The notes beneath the pieces are model-generated. The model did no database searches, was not told where the DNA came from, and saw only the letters and a program-made list of their open reading frames with translations. This document shows, one piece after another, positions 9,425-18,598 of a stretch of DNA of 64,000 bases. How positions within the stretch are numbered: the first letter of the stretch is position 1; each line of letters opens with the position of its first letter. Source of the DNA: JBCBTD01 sp039818825 (GTDB taxonomy: Bacteria; Pseudomonadota; Alphaproteobacteria; Geminicoccales; Geminicoccaceae); assembly GCA_039818825.1 (NCBI GenBank), contig JBCBTD010000002.1, positions 104,412 to 168,411 on the forward strand, in the 5' to 3' direction. The position numbers were made by a program, and so were the translations under genes.

Positions 9425-10324
9425 ATGGTGACTCGCGTCGGCGACCACGCGCAGACCCAGCGACTGACCGCCCTGATGATGCAGACGCAAAGCCGGTTGC
9501 AGAAAACCAACGGCCAGATTGCGACCGGCCACCTGCACCAGAGCTTCGGCGAACTCGGCGACGAGGCGTCGTTGTTCGTGCGCACCAAGAGCGCGCGTGA
9601 GCAGACCGAAACGTTCGTCAACCAGAACCGCACGTTCGTCGACCGCGCCCGGTCGATGGACAGCTCGCTCGGCGGCATGATCGACGTCATGGAGCGGCTG
9701 CGCAGTCTCCTGGTCCAGCGGCTCGACGCAACCACCGGCAGCGAGCTGCCGCTGGACGTCGAAGCCGAAGGCATGATCGACCAGCTCACCAATCTGATGA
9801 ACCGCCAGCTCGACGGTCGCTACCTGTTCGCGGGCTCGCGCACCGACGCACCGCCGGTGACGGCGCCGTCGCCAGCCGCGGCGGTGGTTGCGGACGGCGC
9901 CTACTATGCCGGCGACGACATCGCCCTAGCTGCCCGCGTCGACGCCAACGTCACCTTGACCTATGGCGTGAACGCGGGCGAGCCGCCGTTCGTCAACGCG
10001 TTCGCGGCGCTCGGCAGCGCGATCCAGGGGCACGGTGCGAACGACCGGACGCAGCTCGCCGCGGCGCTCGATCTGACCAACGTCGCGCTCGACGGAATCA
10101 TCAGCCGCCGCGCCGATCTGGGTACGGTCACCGCTCGGGCCGAAGCCATCAGCGAAAGCCAAAGCAGCAGCCTCCTCTACCTGCAGGAGACCCTGTCGCG
10201 GCTCAACGACACCGACATTCCCAGTGCCATGACCCAGATGACCCTGGATCAGGTGTCGCTGGAGGCGAGCTACACCGCCGTTGCCAAGCTGAGCCAACTC
10301 AACCTCGCCGACTACCTGCGTTGA
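9425..10324 (+). CDS. flgL: Flagellar hook-associated protein 3 FlgL (flagellin family)
   Basis: 299 residues with the flagellin-like terminal domains. The N-terminal half contains a helix around QRLTALMMQTQSRLQKTNGQ, and GRYLFAGSRTDAPPVT in the centre is characteristic of FlgL. The C-terminus ends ASYTAVAKLSQLNLADYL, a typical coiled end. It follows flgK by 10 bp with a GGGAG ribosome site. It forms the second junction ring between hook and filament. Confidence 0.93.
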   Translation: MVTRVGDHAQTQRLTALMMQTQSRLQKTNGQIATGHLHQSFGELGDEASLFVRTKSAREQTETFVNQNRTFVDRARSMDSSLGGMIDVMERLRSLLVQRLDATTGSELPLDVEAEGMIDQLTNLMNRQLDGRYLFAGSRTDAPPVTAPSPAAAVVADGAYYAGDDIALAARVDANVTLTYGVNAGEPPFVNAFAALGSAIQGHGANDRTQLAAALDLTNVALDGIISRRADLGTVTARAEAISESQSSSLLYLQETLSRLNDTDIPSAMTQMTLDQVSLEASYTAVAKLSQLNLADYLR

Positions 10325-10356
10325 TCCGTGCGATGACCACTCGAGGAAACCCGACC

Positions 10357-10788
10357 ATGACCACCCACATCGAGACGCCGTTCGGCGCGATCGATCCGGA
10401 GCACGCATCGGAGCTGCTCTTCCCGCTCGGCATTCCCGGCTTCCCCGCCGTCGACCGCTTCGTGTTGGCGGCGCTGCCAGGCACACCCGGCCCGTTCTGC
10501 GTGCTGCACGGGCTCGGCGAGACCGCCGTCGATCTCGTCGTCACGCCCTGGGAGACGCTCGCCGACCGTGTGAGTGCGGTCGACATCGACGAGACCCGCC
10601 AGGCGCTCGGCATCGCAGCGGACGCGTTGCAGGTGTTGTTCGTGGTCACGCTGCCGCCGCGCGGCTCGGGCGACGACGCACAGGTGAACGTTCGTGCCCC
10701 TCTGTTCGTCGACGTCGACCGAAGGGTCGCGGTGCAGATGGTGCTCGGCAACCCGAGCTACCAGTTCCGTCAGCCGCTGGCCGCCTGA
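10357..10788 (+). CDS. fliW: Flagellar assembly factor FliW
   Basis: 143 residues. The pattern ETPFGAIDPEHASELLFPLG, GIPGFPAVDRFVL and a C-terminal VNVRAPLFVDVDRRVAVQMV followed by Y-FRQPL is diagnostic of FliW. In other bacteria FliW binds flagellin and antagonises CsrA, linking filament assembly to translation. The start at 10357 follows a GAGGAAA ribosome site; upstream in-frame TTG and ATG codons are weaker. No csrA is seen beside it in this window. Confidence 0.93.
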   Translation: MTTHIETPFGAIDPEHASELLFPLGIPGFPAVDRFVLAALPGTPGPFCVLHGLGETAVDLVVTPWETLADRVSAVDIDETRQALGIAADALQVLFVVTLPPRGSGDDAQVNVRAPLFVDVDRRVAVQMVLGNPSYQFRQPLAA

Positions 10789-10792
10789 GCCC

Positions 10793-13700
10793 TCAGTCCT
10801 CGTCGATGCTGGCGTTGCCGTGCAGCTCGTGACGGTGGACGCGCTCGGTGCCGAGTGTTTCGACCGCCAGGTCGACCAGATGGCGATGGTGGGTGAAGAA
10901 GAGCACTTGTGACGTCGTCGCGAAGTCGGCGAGGGCACGGAAGCCCGCTTCGGCACGGTCGTCCGAGAACTGGACGAACAGATCGTCGGCGACGAACGGC
11001 GGCAGCGGCGCATGCTCGGCGTGGGCCTCCAGCGCCGCCAGCCGCAGCGCCAGATAGAGCTGGTCTCGCGTGCCGGCGCTCATCCCCGCCAAGCCCACCA
11101 GTGCGCCGGTGCGCGGCCGCACGCCCAAAAGCGCTTCCGGCTGCGCGTCGTAGTCGATGGTCAATCTGCTGAACTCGCCGCCGGTGAGGGTCTCGAACAA
11201 GGACGACGCGCGCTTCAAGAGAGGCGTCTCGTTCGCCGCCCGCTCGGCATCCAACGCACGCCGTAGCAGCATTGCCGTCATCCGGTGCTCGACGTGTTCC
11301 TCGATCGCGCGGGCCATCGCTGCGATGGCGCGCTGGCGGTCTGCTTCGGCATCGGCCGCCGCCGCCGAGCCGCCGTCGGTTTCCAGTAGGGCGCGGGCTT
11401 CGGCGCGCTGGCGTTCGAGGTCGCGTGTTGCGTCCAAGAGCGCTGCCAGTTCCCGTTCGACGTCGTCCCGCGCGCTCTCCAGGCCGACGACGTCCGCATC
11501 GCCGACCAGCTCGACGGCACTCTCGGCGGTCAGGCCCGCCTTGGCCCCGCCGATGCGCGTTCGGGTCTTGGCAAGATCGGCTTCGAGCTGACGCTTCAAG
11601 TCACTGCGCCGCACCGCCTCGCGGAGCATTGGTGGACAGGTCACCCCGGCCAGCCGCTCCAGGGGGGCCCGCTCGGCCGCGATCGCTTGGCCGCGTCCCA
11701 CCATCGCCAGTTCCGCTTCGGCCAGCCGCGCCAGCCGCGCCGACCGGTCCGTGCGTCGCGCGGCGCGGGCGCGGGCCACATCGACCAGCTCCGACAACCG
11801 CCCGCGCAGGACCGCTGGTGGTGCATCGCCCACGTCGAGCGCCAACGACAGCTCACGCGCATCGGCCGCGACCCCAGCCGCCGCGCGTTCGGCCGCGTCG
11901 ATGCCGTTCGCCTGGTCGTCGGCCGCAGCTTCGAGGCTGGCACGCGCCCGCCGGAGATGCCGCACAGCCGCCTTGGCGTCCCCGGTCGACGCCGCCGGCG
12001 GCAGGCCCACCTCCGCCAACGCCTTCGTCCAGCCAGCGTCCAGGGCGCTCCGCGCTTCGCACTCGAGGGCTGCTTCGCGCCGGGCGACGGCGTCAGCTTC
12101 TCGGGCGAGCTCGAGTTTCGCGTTGGCCTCGCGGCGCCGTTCGGCGGCCTGGTCGAGGCGCACCAGAGCGGTCGTCGCCAGCGCCTGCAATGCCGAGACC
12201 GGCATCGCCTCGTCCGCGTCGACCAGGGCAGCACGGAGTGGCTTGACCAAGCCCAGGCGAACGGCTTCGGCGCGCGCCTGCGCCCGCTCGAGCTGACGGG
12301 CCGCCGTCTGCGCTTCGCCCAGCCGCTCGATCAGCCGCTCGCGGTCGCGCCGCCACGGCGTGGCGCGCTCCAAGGCGACGCCCGCCATGACGGTGTCCGA
12401 GGTCATCTGCGACCATCGCTGGGCGAGCGCCGTATCCGCCGCGTCGAGGGCTTCTCGGTCCGCGTCCAGCCGCCGTCGGGCCTCGGCGACGCGCTCGCGG
12501 TCGCGGTCGTGCTGCTCCCCGGTCAGCTCCGCCATCGCTGCCGCCTGCCGCGCGTCCGCGAGCGCGTCAGCGTTGCGGATTCCGGCAGCCACCCGCTCCG
12601 CAGCCTCTCCCGACGGTGGCGACGCGCCGCCACCCAAGGCCGCATCACGAAACAGCTTCCAAGCCTCGTCGCGCATCGCCCGCGCCGTGTCGACGTCAGC
12701 GGCGCTGACGGTTCGTGCTCGCGACGCAAGGACGTCGCCCTCGGCGGCCAGCCGCACTTGCTCCGCGTCCAACCGCGCGCGATGCGCTTCCAGTTCGCGG
12801 CGGCGCTCCACGTTGGCTGCAGCCTCGCTGGCACAGGCATTTTCCGTCTCGAGCGACGGCAGATCGGCTGCCACCAAGGCGGCCGGATCGCCGCGCCAGG
12901 GTGCCAACGCAGCCGCTGCGTCGGCGACCCGGCCGGCAGCGACCGTGGATGCAGCAGTGAGCGGCTCGAGATCGGCTTCGCTTCCGCGCCAGGCGCTCAC
13001 GTCCTGGAGCGCGCCGCGCAGCTCCGCTTCGGTTCCGGTATCGAGCGGCTCCGGCAACGCCGCCAGTGTCGCCAAAGCGGCATCGACGGCGGCGGCACAG
13101 GTCGCCGTTCGGCGCGCGCAGCTTCGCACCCGTTCGTCCAGCTGCTCGACCTCGCCGGCACGTTCCTCCAACCGTTCGATCGCCCGTGCCGACGGCAGGG
13201 CAGCGAGGCGCTGCCGCGGTTCCGGTGCTGCGTCGGTTTGCTCCAGTCCGGCATGGCCCACGGCGTCTTCCGCGTCCGCCAACGCTCGGCCGATCCGTTG
13301 CCGGACCGCGGCCATCTCCGCCAGTTGCGCATCGCTGAGCGCCACCCGATCGGCGAAGGCGCGGATCGGCTCCGCCAGCGCCAGGATCGGCTCGTGTTCG
13401 GGCAAGGCTACGAGCTCCGCCTCGATCGCCTGGCGCTCGGCCGCCACGCTCTCGACCTCCTGACGGTGCAGCGCTTCTTTCTGCGCCAACGCATCCAACG
13501 TCTGGGCCGCGTCCTCCGGCAACGCCACTGCATCTGCGAGTTCAGCCAGCGCTGCTTGCTGTTGCCGGAGCTCTGCCACCTGTGGCAGCAGCCAGAGCCG
13601 CAGTTTCACGGCGTCCACCTCGGCCCGCAGCCTGCCGGCCGTGACTGCAGCCGCGGCCAGCTCGTCGTCGACCTTGGCTAGGCGCGCCCGCCGCGCCCCG

Positions 13701-14320
13701 TGCTCGCTGGCACGGAGCTTCGTCTCCTTGAGCCGCCGATTGGCCGTGTCGAACTCCGCCCGGGCGATCCAGTAGGCGCGTTTCTGGGACTTTCGTGCGG
13801 TCCACGCGGCGTCTGCCCGCTCCTCGATCGCTGTGATGCGCTGGCTCAGCCCGCGCAGGCCGGACATCGCGGCGAACAAGAGACCGGCCATGTCGTCCTG
13901 CTGTTGCAGCATCGCCTCGCCGCCCGCGCGAAGCGCTTGATCGTCCAACGCGAACGCCTGCTGGAATCGCTCACGACCCACAACACCGAGCCAGCGTCGA
14001 AGCTTCGCGTCGTCGATCGGCGTCTCGCCATCGGTGTCACGAAGGGTTTGCTTGCGACCCTTGCGTCGCACCGCCGCGAGGCGCTCGCCCTCCGCTTCGA
14101 CGACGAAGCCGATCTGCAGTGACCGTTGGTCGGTCCGGAAATCCATCGACGTTCGATCTTTGAAACCAAACAATGCGTCGACGATCGCCTGGCGCGCGGT
14201 GCTCTTGCCGGCGGCGTTGGCGCCGTAAACCAAGTGGAGGTCGGTGCCGCCCGCGTCGAAGCGCAGCGTCTCACCGGTGAACCGGCCGTAAGCGGCCAGC
14301 GTCAGCTCAGCGAACCGCAC
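10793..14320 (-). CDS. SMC/Rad50-like AAA ATPase (YhaN / SbcC type)
   Basis: 1175 residues. Walker A GANAAGKST lies at 33-41 right after an N-terminal strand-rich segment. A very long Ala/Glu/Arg-rich coiled-coil region follows. The C-terminus holds the ABC signature region LAGMSAGTRDQLYLALRLA and Walker B PPFVADDLF. This is the Rad50/SbcC architecture, closest in layout to YhaN. It starts with GTG inside the end of the metallophosphoesterase gene (14-bp overlap), so the two likely form an ATP-driven nuclease for DNA ends or hairpins. Loss of stops in both other strands here is a GC effect, not separate genes. Confidence 0.88.
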   Translation of the reverse strand: MRFAELTLAAYGRFTGETLRFDAGGTDLHLVYGANAAGKSTARQAIVDALFGFKDRTSMDFRTDQRSLQIGFVVEAEGERLAAVRRKGRKQTLRDTDGETPIDDAKLRRWLGVVGRERFQQAFALDDQALRAGGEAMLQQQDDMAGLLFAAMSGLRGLSQRITAIEERADAAWTARKSQKRAYWIARAEFDTANRRLKETKLRASEHGARRARLAKVDDELAAAAVTAGRLRAEVDAVKLRLWLLPQVAELRQQQAALAELADAVALPEDAAQTLDALAQKEALHRQEVESVAAERQAIEAELVALPEHEPILALAEPIRAFADRVALSDAQLAEMAAVRQRIGRALADAEDAVGHAGLEQTDAAPEPRQRLAALPSARAIERLEERAGEVEQLDERVRSCARRTATCAAAVDAALATLAALPEPLDTGTEAELRGALQDVSAWRGSEADLEPLTAASTVAAGRVADAAAALAPWRGDPAALVAADLPSLETENACASEAAANVERRRELEAHRARLDAEQVRLAAEGDVLASRARTVSAADVDTARAMRDEAWKLFRDAALGGGASPPSGEAAERVAAGIRNADALADARQAAAMAELTGEQHDRDRERVAEARRRLDADREALDAADTALAQRWSQMTSDTVMAGVALERATPWRRDRERLIERLGEAQTAARQLERAQARAEAVRLGLVKPLRAALVDADEAMPVSALQALATTALVRLDQAAERRREANAKLELAREADAVARREAALECEARSALDAGWTKALAEVGLPPAASTGDAKAAVRHLRRARASLEAAADDQANGIDAAERAAAGVAADARELSLALDVGDAPPAVLRGRLSELVDVARARAARRTDRSARLARLAEAELAMVGRGQAIAAERAPLERLAGVTCPPMLREAVRRSDLKRQLEADLAKTRTRIGGAKAGLTAESAVELVGDADVVGLESARDDVERELAALLDATRDLERQRAEARALLETDGGSAAAADAEADRQRAIAAMARAIEEHVEHRMTAMLLRRALDAERAANETPLLKRASSLFETLTGGEFSRLTIDYDAQPEALLGVRPRTGALVGLAGMSAGTRDQLYLALRLAALEAHAEHAPLPPFVADDLFVQFSDDRAEAGFRALADFATTSQVLFFTHHRHLVDLAVETLGTERVHRHELHGNASIDED

Positions 14321-15596
14321 GCTCGTCCTCGCCGCTTGCAGGACCCCTTACCCGGGCGATCGCAGCGTCCCGCCGGTCCGCCAGATAGCCGTCGACCTCG
14401 CCGCGCATGAGTGGCCCCAACGCACCGTCGGCGAGCAATGAGGTCACGTCGTGCGGGAGGTCGCGTACGATCGACGCGACGGCCTCCTCGAGTGCCGCCT
14501 TCGTCTCGGGCGCGGCGGCGAGACCGGCGAGACGCTCGATCAAGGCGCCGACGGCGTCGTCGTCGAGCGGTCGCCCCGGCTCAGTGGGGTCGGTGAGCGC
14601 CCACGTCAAACCCTCGACGACTGCGGGCACGGGCAGCTCCGCCGCGCGGCCGCTGATTCGGTCGCTTAGGAGCTGCTTGCTGGCCAAGAGTTCCCCGCGC
14701 AGCGCCGTAGCGCCAGCGAGTGTCGGGCGGACCACCAAGAGCTGCGTTCGAGGGTCCGTAGGCGTCGCCCGAAGCGCTTCGACCACGCGGTCGTCGACGT
14801 CGTCCAGATCGATGGCGCTGGTGAGGTCGACCAGCGGCCGTTCCCAACGCACGACATCGAGGCCGATCGCGCGCACGGCGAGGATCCGGTCGCCCTCGAA
14901 GTCGACCTCGAAGCAGCCTTTCGGCCCCGTTTCGTTGGCGTGGCGTCCCTGGAGGTTGCCGGGAAAGACGATCCAAGGATCGCGGCTGCGGATCGCTTGG
15001 GCGTGCACATGGCCGAGCGCCCAATAGTCGTAGCCCTTGGCCGTCAGGGTCTGGATGCTGCAAGGCGCGTAGGCGGCGTGGCCTTCGGCGCCGTCGAGTG
15101 CGGTATGGAGGACACCGACGTTGAGCCAGCCAGGCACCGGCGCGGGGTACGTGGCTGCGAGATCGCGGTCCACGCGCGGCTGCGGAAAGCCTTGGCCATG
15201 CAGGGCCACGGCAAGCTCGCTCAGACGCACCGTGCCCGGTGCCTTCGTCGGCAACTCGTGGACGTGATCGGGAAAAGCGAGCGTCGGCGTGACCTCGCTC
15301 GCGGCGTCGTGATTGCCACGGAGAAACACCAGCGGGATCCCGGCGTCGCGCAGCCGGCTGACCTGGCGGACGAACCACAGCCCGGTGTGGACGTCCTGCC
15401 ACGGGCCGTCCCAAAGATCGCCAGCGATCACGACGAACGCCGCGGGCAATGCCAGCGCGTGGTCGATCAGCCGCACGAACGCGGACCTCGTGGCACCGCG
15501 CACCAAGGCACGGGCGTCCTCGTCGGTGGCGGTCAGGCGCAGCAGCGGCGAATCGAGGTGGAGATCGGCGGCGTGGAGAAAGGTGCCTTGGCCCAT
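14307..15596 (-). CDS. Metallophosphoesterase DNA repair exonuclease (SbcD/YhaO-like)
   Basis: 429 residues. The calcineurin-like metal motifs appear in order: HAADLHLDSPL, GDLWDG, RGNHD, and GHVHAQ with an upstream VLHTALDG. This is the Mre11/SbcD/YhaO nuclease fold. ATG at 15596 is taken because MGQGTFLHAADLHLDSPL gives the normal family N-terminus, while the longer frame adds an Arg-rich stretch. The gene overlaps the ATPase that follows it, implying a two-subunit complex. The C-terminal 130 residues are variable, as is usual for the capping region. Confidence 0.88.
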   Translation of the reverse strand: MGQGTFLHAADLHLDSPLLRLTATDEDARALVRGATRSAFVRLIDHALALPAAFVVIAGDLWDGPWQDVHTGLWFVRQVSRLRDAGIPLVFLRGNHDAASEVTPTLAFPDHVHELPTKAPGTVRLSELAVALHGQGFPQPRVDRDLAATYPAPVPGWLNVGVLHTALDGAEGHAAYAPCSIQTLTAKGYDYWALGHVHAQAIRSRDPWIVFPGNLQGRHANETGPKGCFEVDFEGDRILAVRAIGLDVVRWERPLVDLTSAIDLDDVDDRVVEALRATPTDPRTQLLVVRPTLAGATALRGELLASKQLLSDRISGRAAELPVPAVVEGLTWALTDPTEPGRPLDDDAVGALIERLAGLAAAPETKAALEEAVASIVRDLPHDVTSLLADGALGPLMRGEVDGYLADRRDAAIARVRGPASGEDERAVR

Positions 15597-15714
15597 CGGC
15601 AAACCAGCGTTCGAGAAACGCTGGAGCCTAGGCCGAGCGGTTCGCCGCCGCAACGCACCGGCCGATCCAAGCCGTCTCCCCTTGCGTAACCAGGACAATG
15701 CTGAGGAGGGGTCC

Positions 15715-15900
15715 ATGACCAACGTCGCCGCGAACGATCGTCATCGCCGTGCCGCTTTGCTCCAATGGGTGGCCGACGAACTGCGCCATGCGCCCGAGCT
15801 GAACCGGGACCAGGGCGCGCGTACCCTTGCCACGGCGCTCGACCATCTTGCGGCCTCGCTGCTCGTCGGCGCCACAGGCATCCAGCTCGCTTCGGAGTGA
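15715..15900 (+). CDS. Hypothetical 61-residue protein coupled to SDR gene
   Basis: A small frame with an excellent GAGGAGGGG ribosome site three bases before the ATG region. It encodes a helical protein (RRAALLQWVADELRHAPELN and a second amphipathic helix) with no membrane span or known motif. Its TGA overlaps the GTG start of the following short-chain dehydrogenase (GTGA), a strong sign that it is translated. Function is unknown. It is divergent from the nuclease gene, with start codons 118 bp apart. Confidence 0.6.
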   Translation: MTNVAANDRHRRAALLQWVADELRHAPELNRDQGARTLATALDHLAASLLVGATGIQLASE

Positions 15901-16700
15901 CTGCGTTCTGGCGCCGAGCAGGCGAGCGCGTCTGGCCGGACGCGGTGCTCGTAGCCGGCGCGACCAGCGGGATCGGTGGCGCCTTTGCCGATGCCTGCGT
16001 GCGGCACACCAGGGTCATCGCGACCGGGCGCGACGAAGCGAAACTCGAGGCGCTCGTTGGGCGTCATCCGGCCCGCATCACGCCGATCGTGGCCGATCTG
16101 ACGTCCGCGGCCGACCCTTAGCGGTTGGTGGACGCGGCCCTGGACGCGGGCGCTGCTGGGCTCGTCCACGCCGCCGGTGCGGCTCGTCTCGGTTCGTTCG
16201 TCGACAACGAGGCGATGGGTGAACGGTCGGTCGTCGATGTCGGTGTCACTGCGACCGTCGAGCTTTGCCGCAGCCTCGTTCCTCCCATGATCGCGGCGGC
16301 GCGGGCCGGCGGCCAGCGCGCCATGTTCATCACCGTTGCCAGTACGGCAGCGTTCGTTCCGGTACCGCGTTTTGCCGTCTATGCGGCGTCCAAGGCATTC
16401 GTCTTGAGCCTCACCGAGGCAATCGCCGCCGAACTCAGTGACGAGCCGATCGACGTGCTCTGCACGTGCCCAGGGGCGACCCGGACGGCCTTCGGTCATC
16501 GAGCCGGATTCGCGCGCAGCCACCTGCCCGGGGCGATGTCACCCGACACCGTCGCCGACCGGGCACTTCGGCAGTTGGGGTGCGCCACGGTGGCGTTCAC
16601 TGATCGGCCCAGCCGGCTGGCGTTGACGTCGTTGGTCAAGGCGCGACGGACACTCGCGCGCGGACTCGATTCGGCCATCGGGCTCGCGCAGCGGGCCTGA
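15897..16700 (+). pseudogene. Short-chain dehydrogenase/reductase interrupted by in-frame TAG
   Basis: One frame from GTG 15897 to 16700 encodes a full SDR of about 267 codons except for a TAG at 16119-16121. Before the stop are the cofactor motif AGATSGIGGAF and IATGRDEAKLEAL. After it come HAAGAARLGSF, the catalytic Ser region TVASTAAFVPVP, the YAASK active site and the CPGATRTAF loop. Both halves are otherwise undamaged, so the break is recent, a sequencing error, or a read-through codon. Initiation at TTG 16125 or a later codon could make only the C-terminal half, which lacks the NAD(P) site. Substrate is unknown. Confidence 0.8.
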
Positions 16701-16708
16701 GCCGTCGC

Positions 16709-17191
16709 TCAAAGGCCGGGCCGCGGCTCGCCGGGCGTCGGGTTGCTGAAGCGCCCGATGTTGCCGAGCAGCTGCTCGACGATGCTGAGTTCGTTGCCGC
16801 CGGTCGGGGTCGTCTCGTCGATCGGGTCGATCTCGCTGCCGTGGGCGACGTCGAATCGCTCGATGCTCTCGACCACACCGATGTCGTCGAACCTGATCCG
16901 CAACGAGTCCTGAGCAGCCAGACGGCGATTGAAGATGGTTCGCTCCTCGACCCGGCGTCCCATATAAAGCCAGGTATTGGGATCGAAGGTCGACCGCGTC
17001 GACGGCGTGCCGAGGATCCGCACGACTTCGCCCTGGGTGGTGAGCCCCGGGCGGATGCGATCGACGTCCTCGGCGATCAGCTGATGGCCGTGAGTGATGA
17101 CGGTCTGCTCGCAAGCGCCGAGGCCGACGGCAAGCAGCAACACCCACAGAACACGAAGGGAACGAACCAAGGTGTCTCTGTCCATGGGCAA
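16709..17191 (-). CDS. bamE: Outer-membrane assembly lipoprotein BamE (SmpA/OmlA family)
   Basis: 160 residues. A hydrophobic leader (RVLWVLLLAVGLGAC) ends in a lipobox Cys near residue 27, so the protein should be lipidated and held in the outer membrane. The mature part has the BamE fold pattern: HG-like start, IRPGLTTQGEVVRILGTPS, then a Trp-containing strand (NTWLYMGR). BamE supports the BAM complex that inserts beta-barrel proteins. A second ATG two codons in is an alternative start. The divergent arrangement with the cytochrome bc1 chaperone gene is common in alphaproteobacteria. Confidence 0.88.
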   Translation of the reverse strand: MPMDRDTLVRSLRVLWVLLLAVGLGACEQTVITHGHQLIAEDVDRIRPGLTTQGEVVRILGTPSTRSTFDPNTWLYMGRRVEERTIFNRRLAAQDSLRIRFDDIGVVESIERFDVAHGSEIDPIDETTPTGGNELSIVEQLLGNIGRFSNPTPGEPRPGL

Positions 17192-17215
17192 GTCGGCGGT
17201 CGTCCGCCACGAACG

Positions 17216-17800
17216 ATGATGTCTCGGTTAGCACGATGGGTCGATCGACGCAAAAGTCAGCGTGACCAGAGCGCACGCGAACGTGCTGCGCGGCCAGAAG
17301 CGCGACAACACTACGCTCGCGCGGTAGAGCGGGCGCGTATGCCAGTCTTCTACACGGAACTCGGGGTGCCGGACACTCGCGACGGCCGACTGGAGATCAT
17401 CCAACTCCACGTCATCCTGCTGCTGCGGCGCTTGCAGCGCGGCGACGAGGCGGCCAAGGCGGTTGGCCAGGCGCTCTTCGATACGTTTTTCGAAGACGTC
17501 GACGGTTCCCTCCGCGAGGCGGGTGTCGGCGACCTTTCGGTCGGCAAGTGGATCCGCAAGCTCGGCGAACAGTTCTACGCCAGGGCCACCGCCGTCGAAG
17601 TTGCGCTCGAGATCGGCGATCGCGACGGCCTCGCAGCGACCCTCGAGAGCAACCTCTACGCCGACGGTGCAGCCGATGGCCTGGTTGCCGAGCTCGTCGA
17701 CTACTTGTTCGCCACCGACGCGGCGATGGGCTGCGCTGGGCCAACAGCGGACGACCGCCACGCCGCCTTGCAGTTTCCGCCGCTGGAGCGTATTCGATGA
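17216..17800 (+). CDS. Ubiquinol-cytochrome c chaperone (Cbp3-like)
   Basis: 194 residues. The core VFYTELGVPDTRDGRLEIIQLH, LLLRRLQ and ALFDTFFEDVDGSLREAGVG match the ubiquinol-cytochrome c chaperone family, bacterial relatives of mitochondrial Cbp3, which helps assemble cytochrome b of the bc1 complex. The start at 17216 gives a basic N-terminal helix (SRLARWVDRRK). It sits between bamE and DUF177, the usual alphaproteobacterial context. Confidence 0.9.
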   Translation: MMSRLARWVDRRKSQRDQSARERAARPEARQHYARAVERARMPVFYTELGVPDTRDGRLEIIQLHVILLLRRLQRGDEAAKAVGQALFDTFFEDVDGSLREAGVGDLSVGKWIRKLGEQFYARATAVEVALEIGDRDGLAATLESNLYADGAADGLVAELVDYLFATDAAMGCAGPTADDRHAALQFPPLERIR

Positions 17801-17839
17801 GGCCGATCTGGTGATCGCCACCCTACTCTCAGGTTCACG

Positions 17840-18358
17840 ATGACTGTGGAGCATCCGTTCTCCCGGCGGGTTCCGCTGTGCAGCGGGCCGGCTTCCTCGT
17901 CGCCCTTCGACGCCGAAGCCACGGCCGCAGAGCGGGCTGGGCTTGCCCGGCAGTGGGAGATACTCGGTTGCGACGAGCTGGTCGTCGCCGGCGAGATCGT
18001 GACGGAGGACGAGGCGTTCCGCTGTCGTGGGGTCGTCCGGGGCCGGGTGACGCAGGCTTGCGTTGTCACCTTCGAGCCAGTCACCGCCGTCGTCGAGGCG
18101 AGTTTCGAGCGACTATTGGTCGTCGGTGGCACGCCCACCACCGAATGCGACGTCGAGATCGATCCGGACGCCGAGGACATCGACCACCTGGACGGGCCGG
18201 TGGTCGACATCGGCGAGATCGCAGCGGAGGAGCTGGCACTCGGTTTGGACCCCTATCCGCGTGCCCCGGATGCCGACGGTGCGCTCGCGGCCACCGCCGG
18301 GGACGCCGATGTAACGACGCCGTTTGCCGCGCTTGCGCGCCGTCGCGCTGACGCTTAA
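17840..18358 (+). CDS. yceD: DUF177 / YceD-family protein
   Basis: 172 residues. The segment VTQACVVTFEPVTAVVEASFE, quoted here in part, with its conserved CVVTFEPV, and the acidic tail region VDIGEIAAEELALGLDPYPR are the DUF177 hallmarks. YceD proteins are encoded next to rpmF in most bacteria and are thought to act in 23S rRNA accumulation or ribosome assembly. rpmF follows 29 bp downstream. Confidence 0.92.
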   Translation: MTVEHPFSRRVPLCSGPASSSPFDAEATAAERAGLARQWEILGCDELVVAGEIVTEDEAFRCRGVVRGRVTQACVVTFEPVTAVVEASFERLLVVGGTPTTECDVEIDPDAEDIDHLDGPVVDIGEIAAEELALGLDPYPRAPDADGALAATAGDADVTTPFAALARRRADA

Positions 18359-18387
18359 CAACCCGATATCACCAAGGAACTACGACC

Positions 18388-18594
18388 ATGGCTGTCCCTC
18401 GCAAGAAGACCACGCGGTCAAAACGTGACATGCGCCGTTCACATTTGGCCCTCGTGGCCGCGACGGCGGTCGAATGCTCGAATTGCGGTGAGCTGAAGCG
18501 ACCGCATCACGTGTGCAGCGCTTGCGGTCATTATGACGGCCGCGAGGTGATTGCGGCGAAGCCGGACACCGACAACGACGCCGACGCGGCCTGA
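18388..18594 (+). CDS. rpmF: 50S ribosomal protein L32
   Basis: 68 residues beginning MAVPRKKTTRSKRDMRRSH, the invariant L32 start, with four cysteines in two pairs (CSNC and CSAC) forming the zinc-binding type of L32. A short acidic tail (DTDNDADAA) extends the usual end. An AAGGAAC ribosome site lies upstream. It forms the standard YceD-rpmF-plsX-fabH run. Confidence 0.97.
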   Translation: MAVPRKKTTRSKRDMRRSHLALVAATAVECSNCGELKRPHHVCSACGHYDGREVIAAKPDTDNDADAA

Positions 18595-18598
18595 CTCC

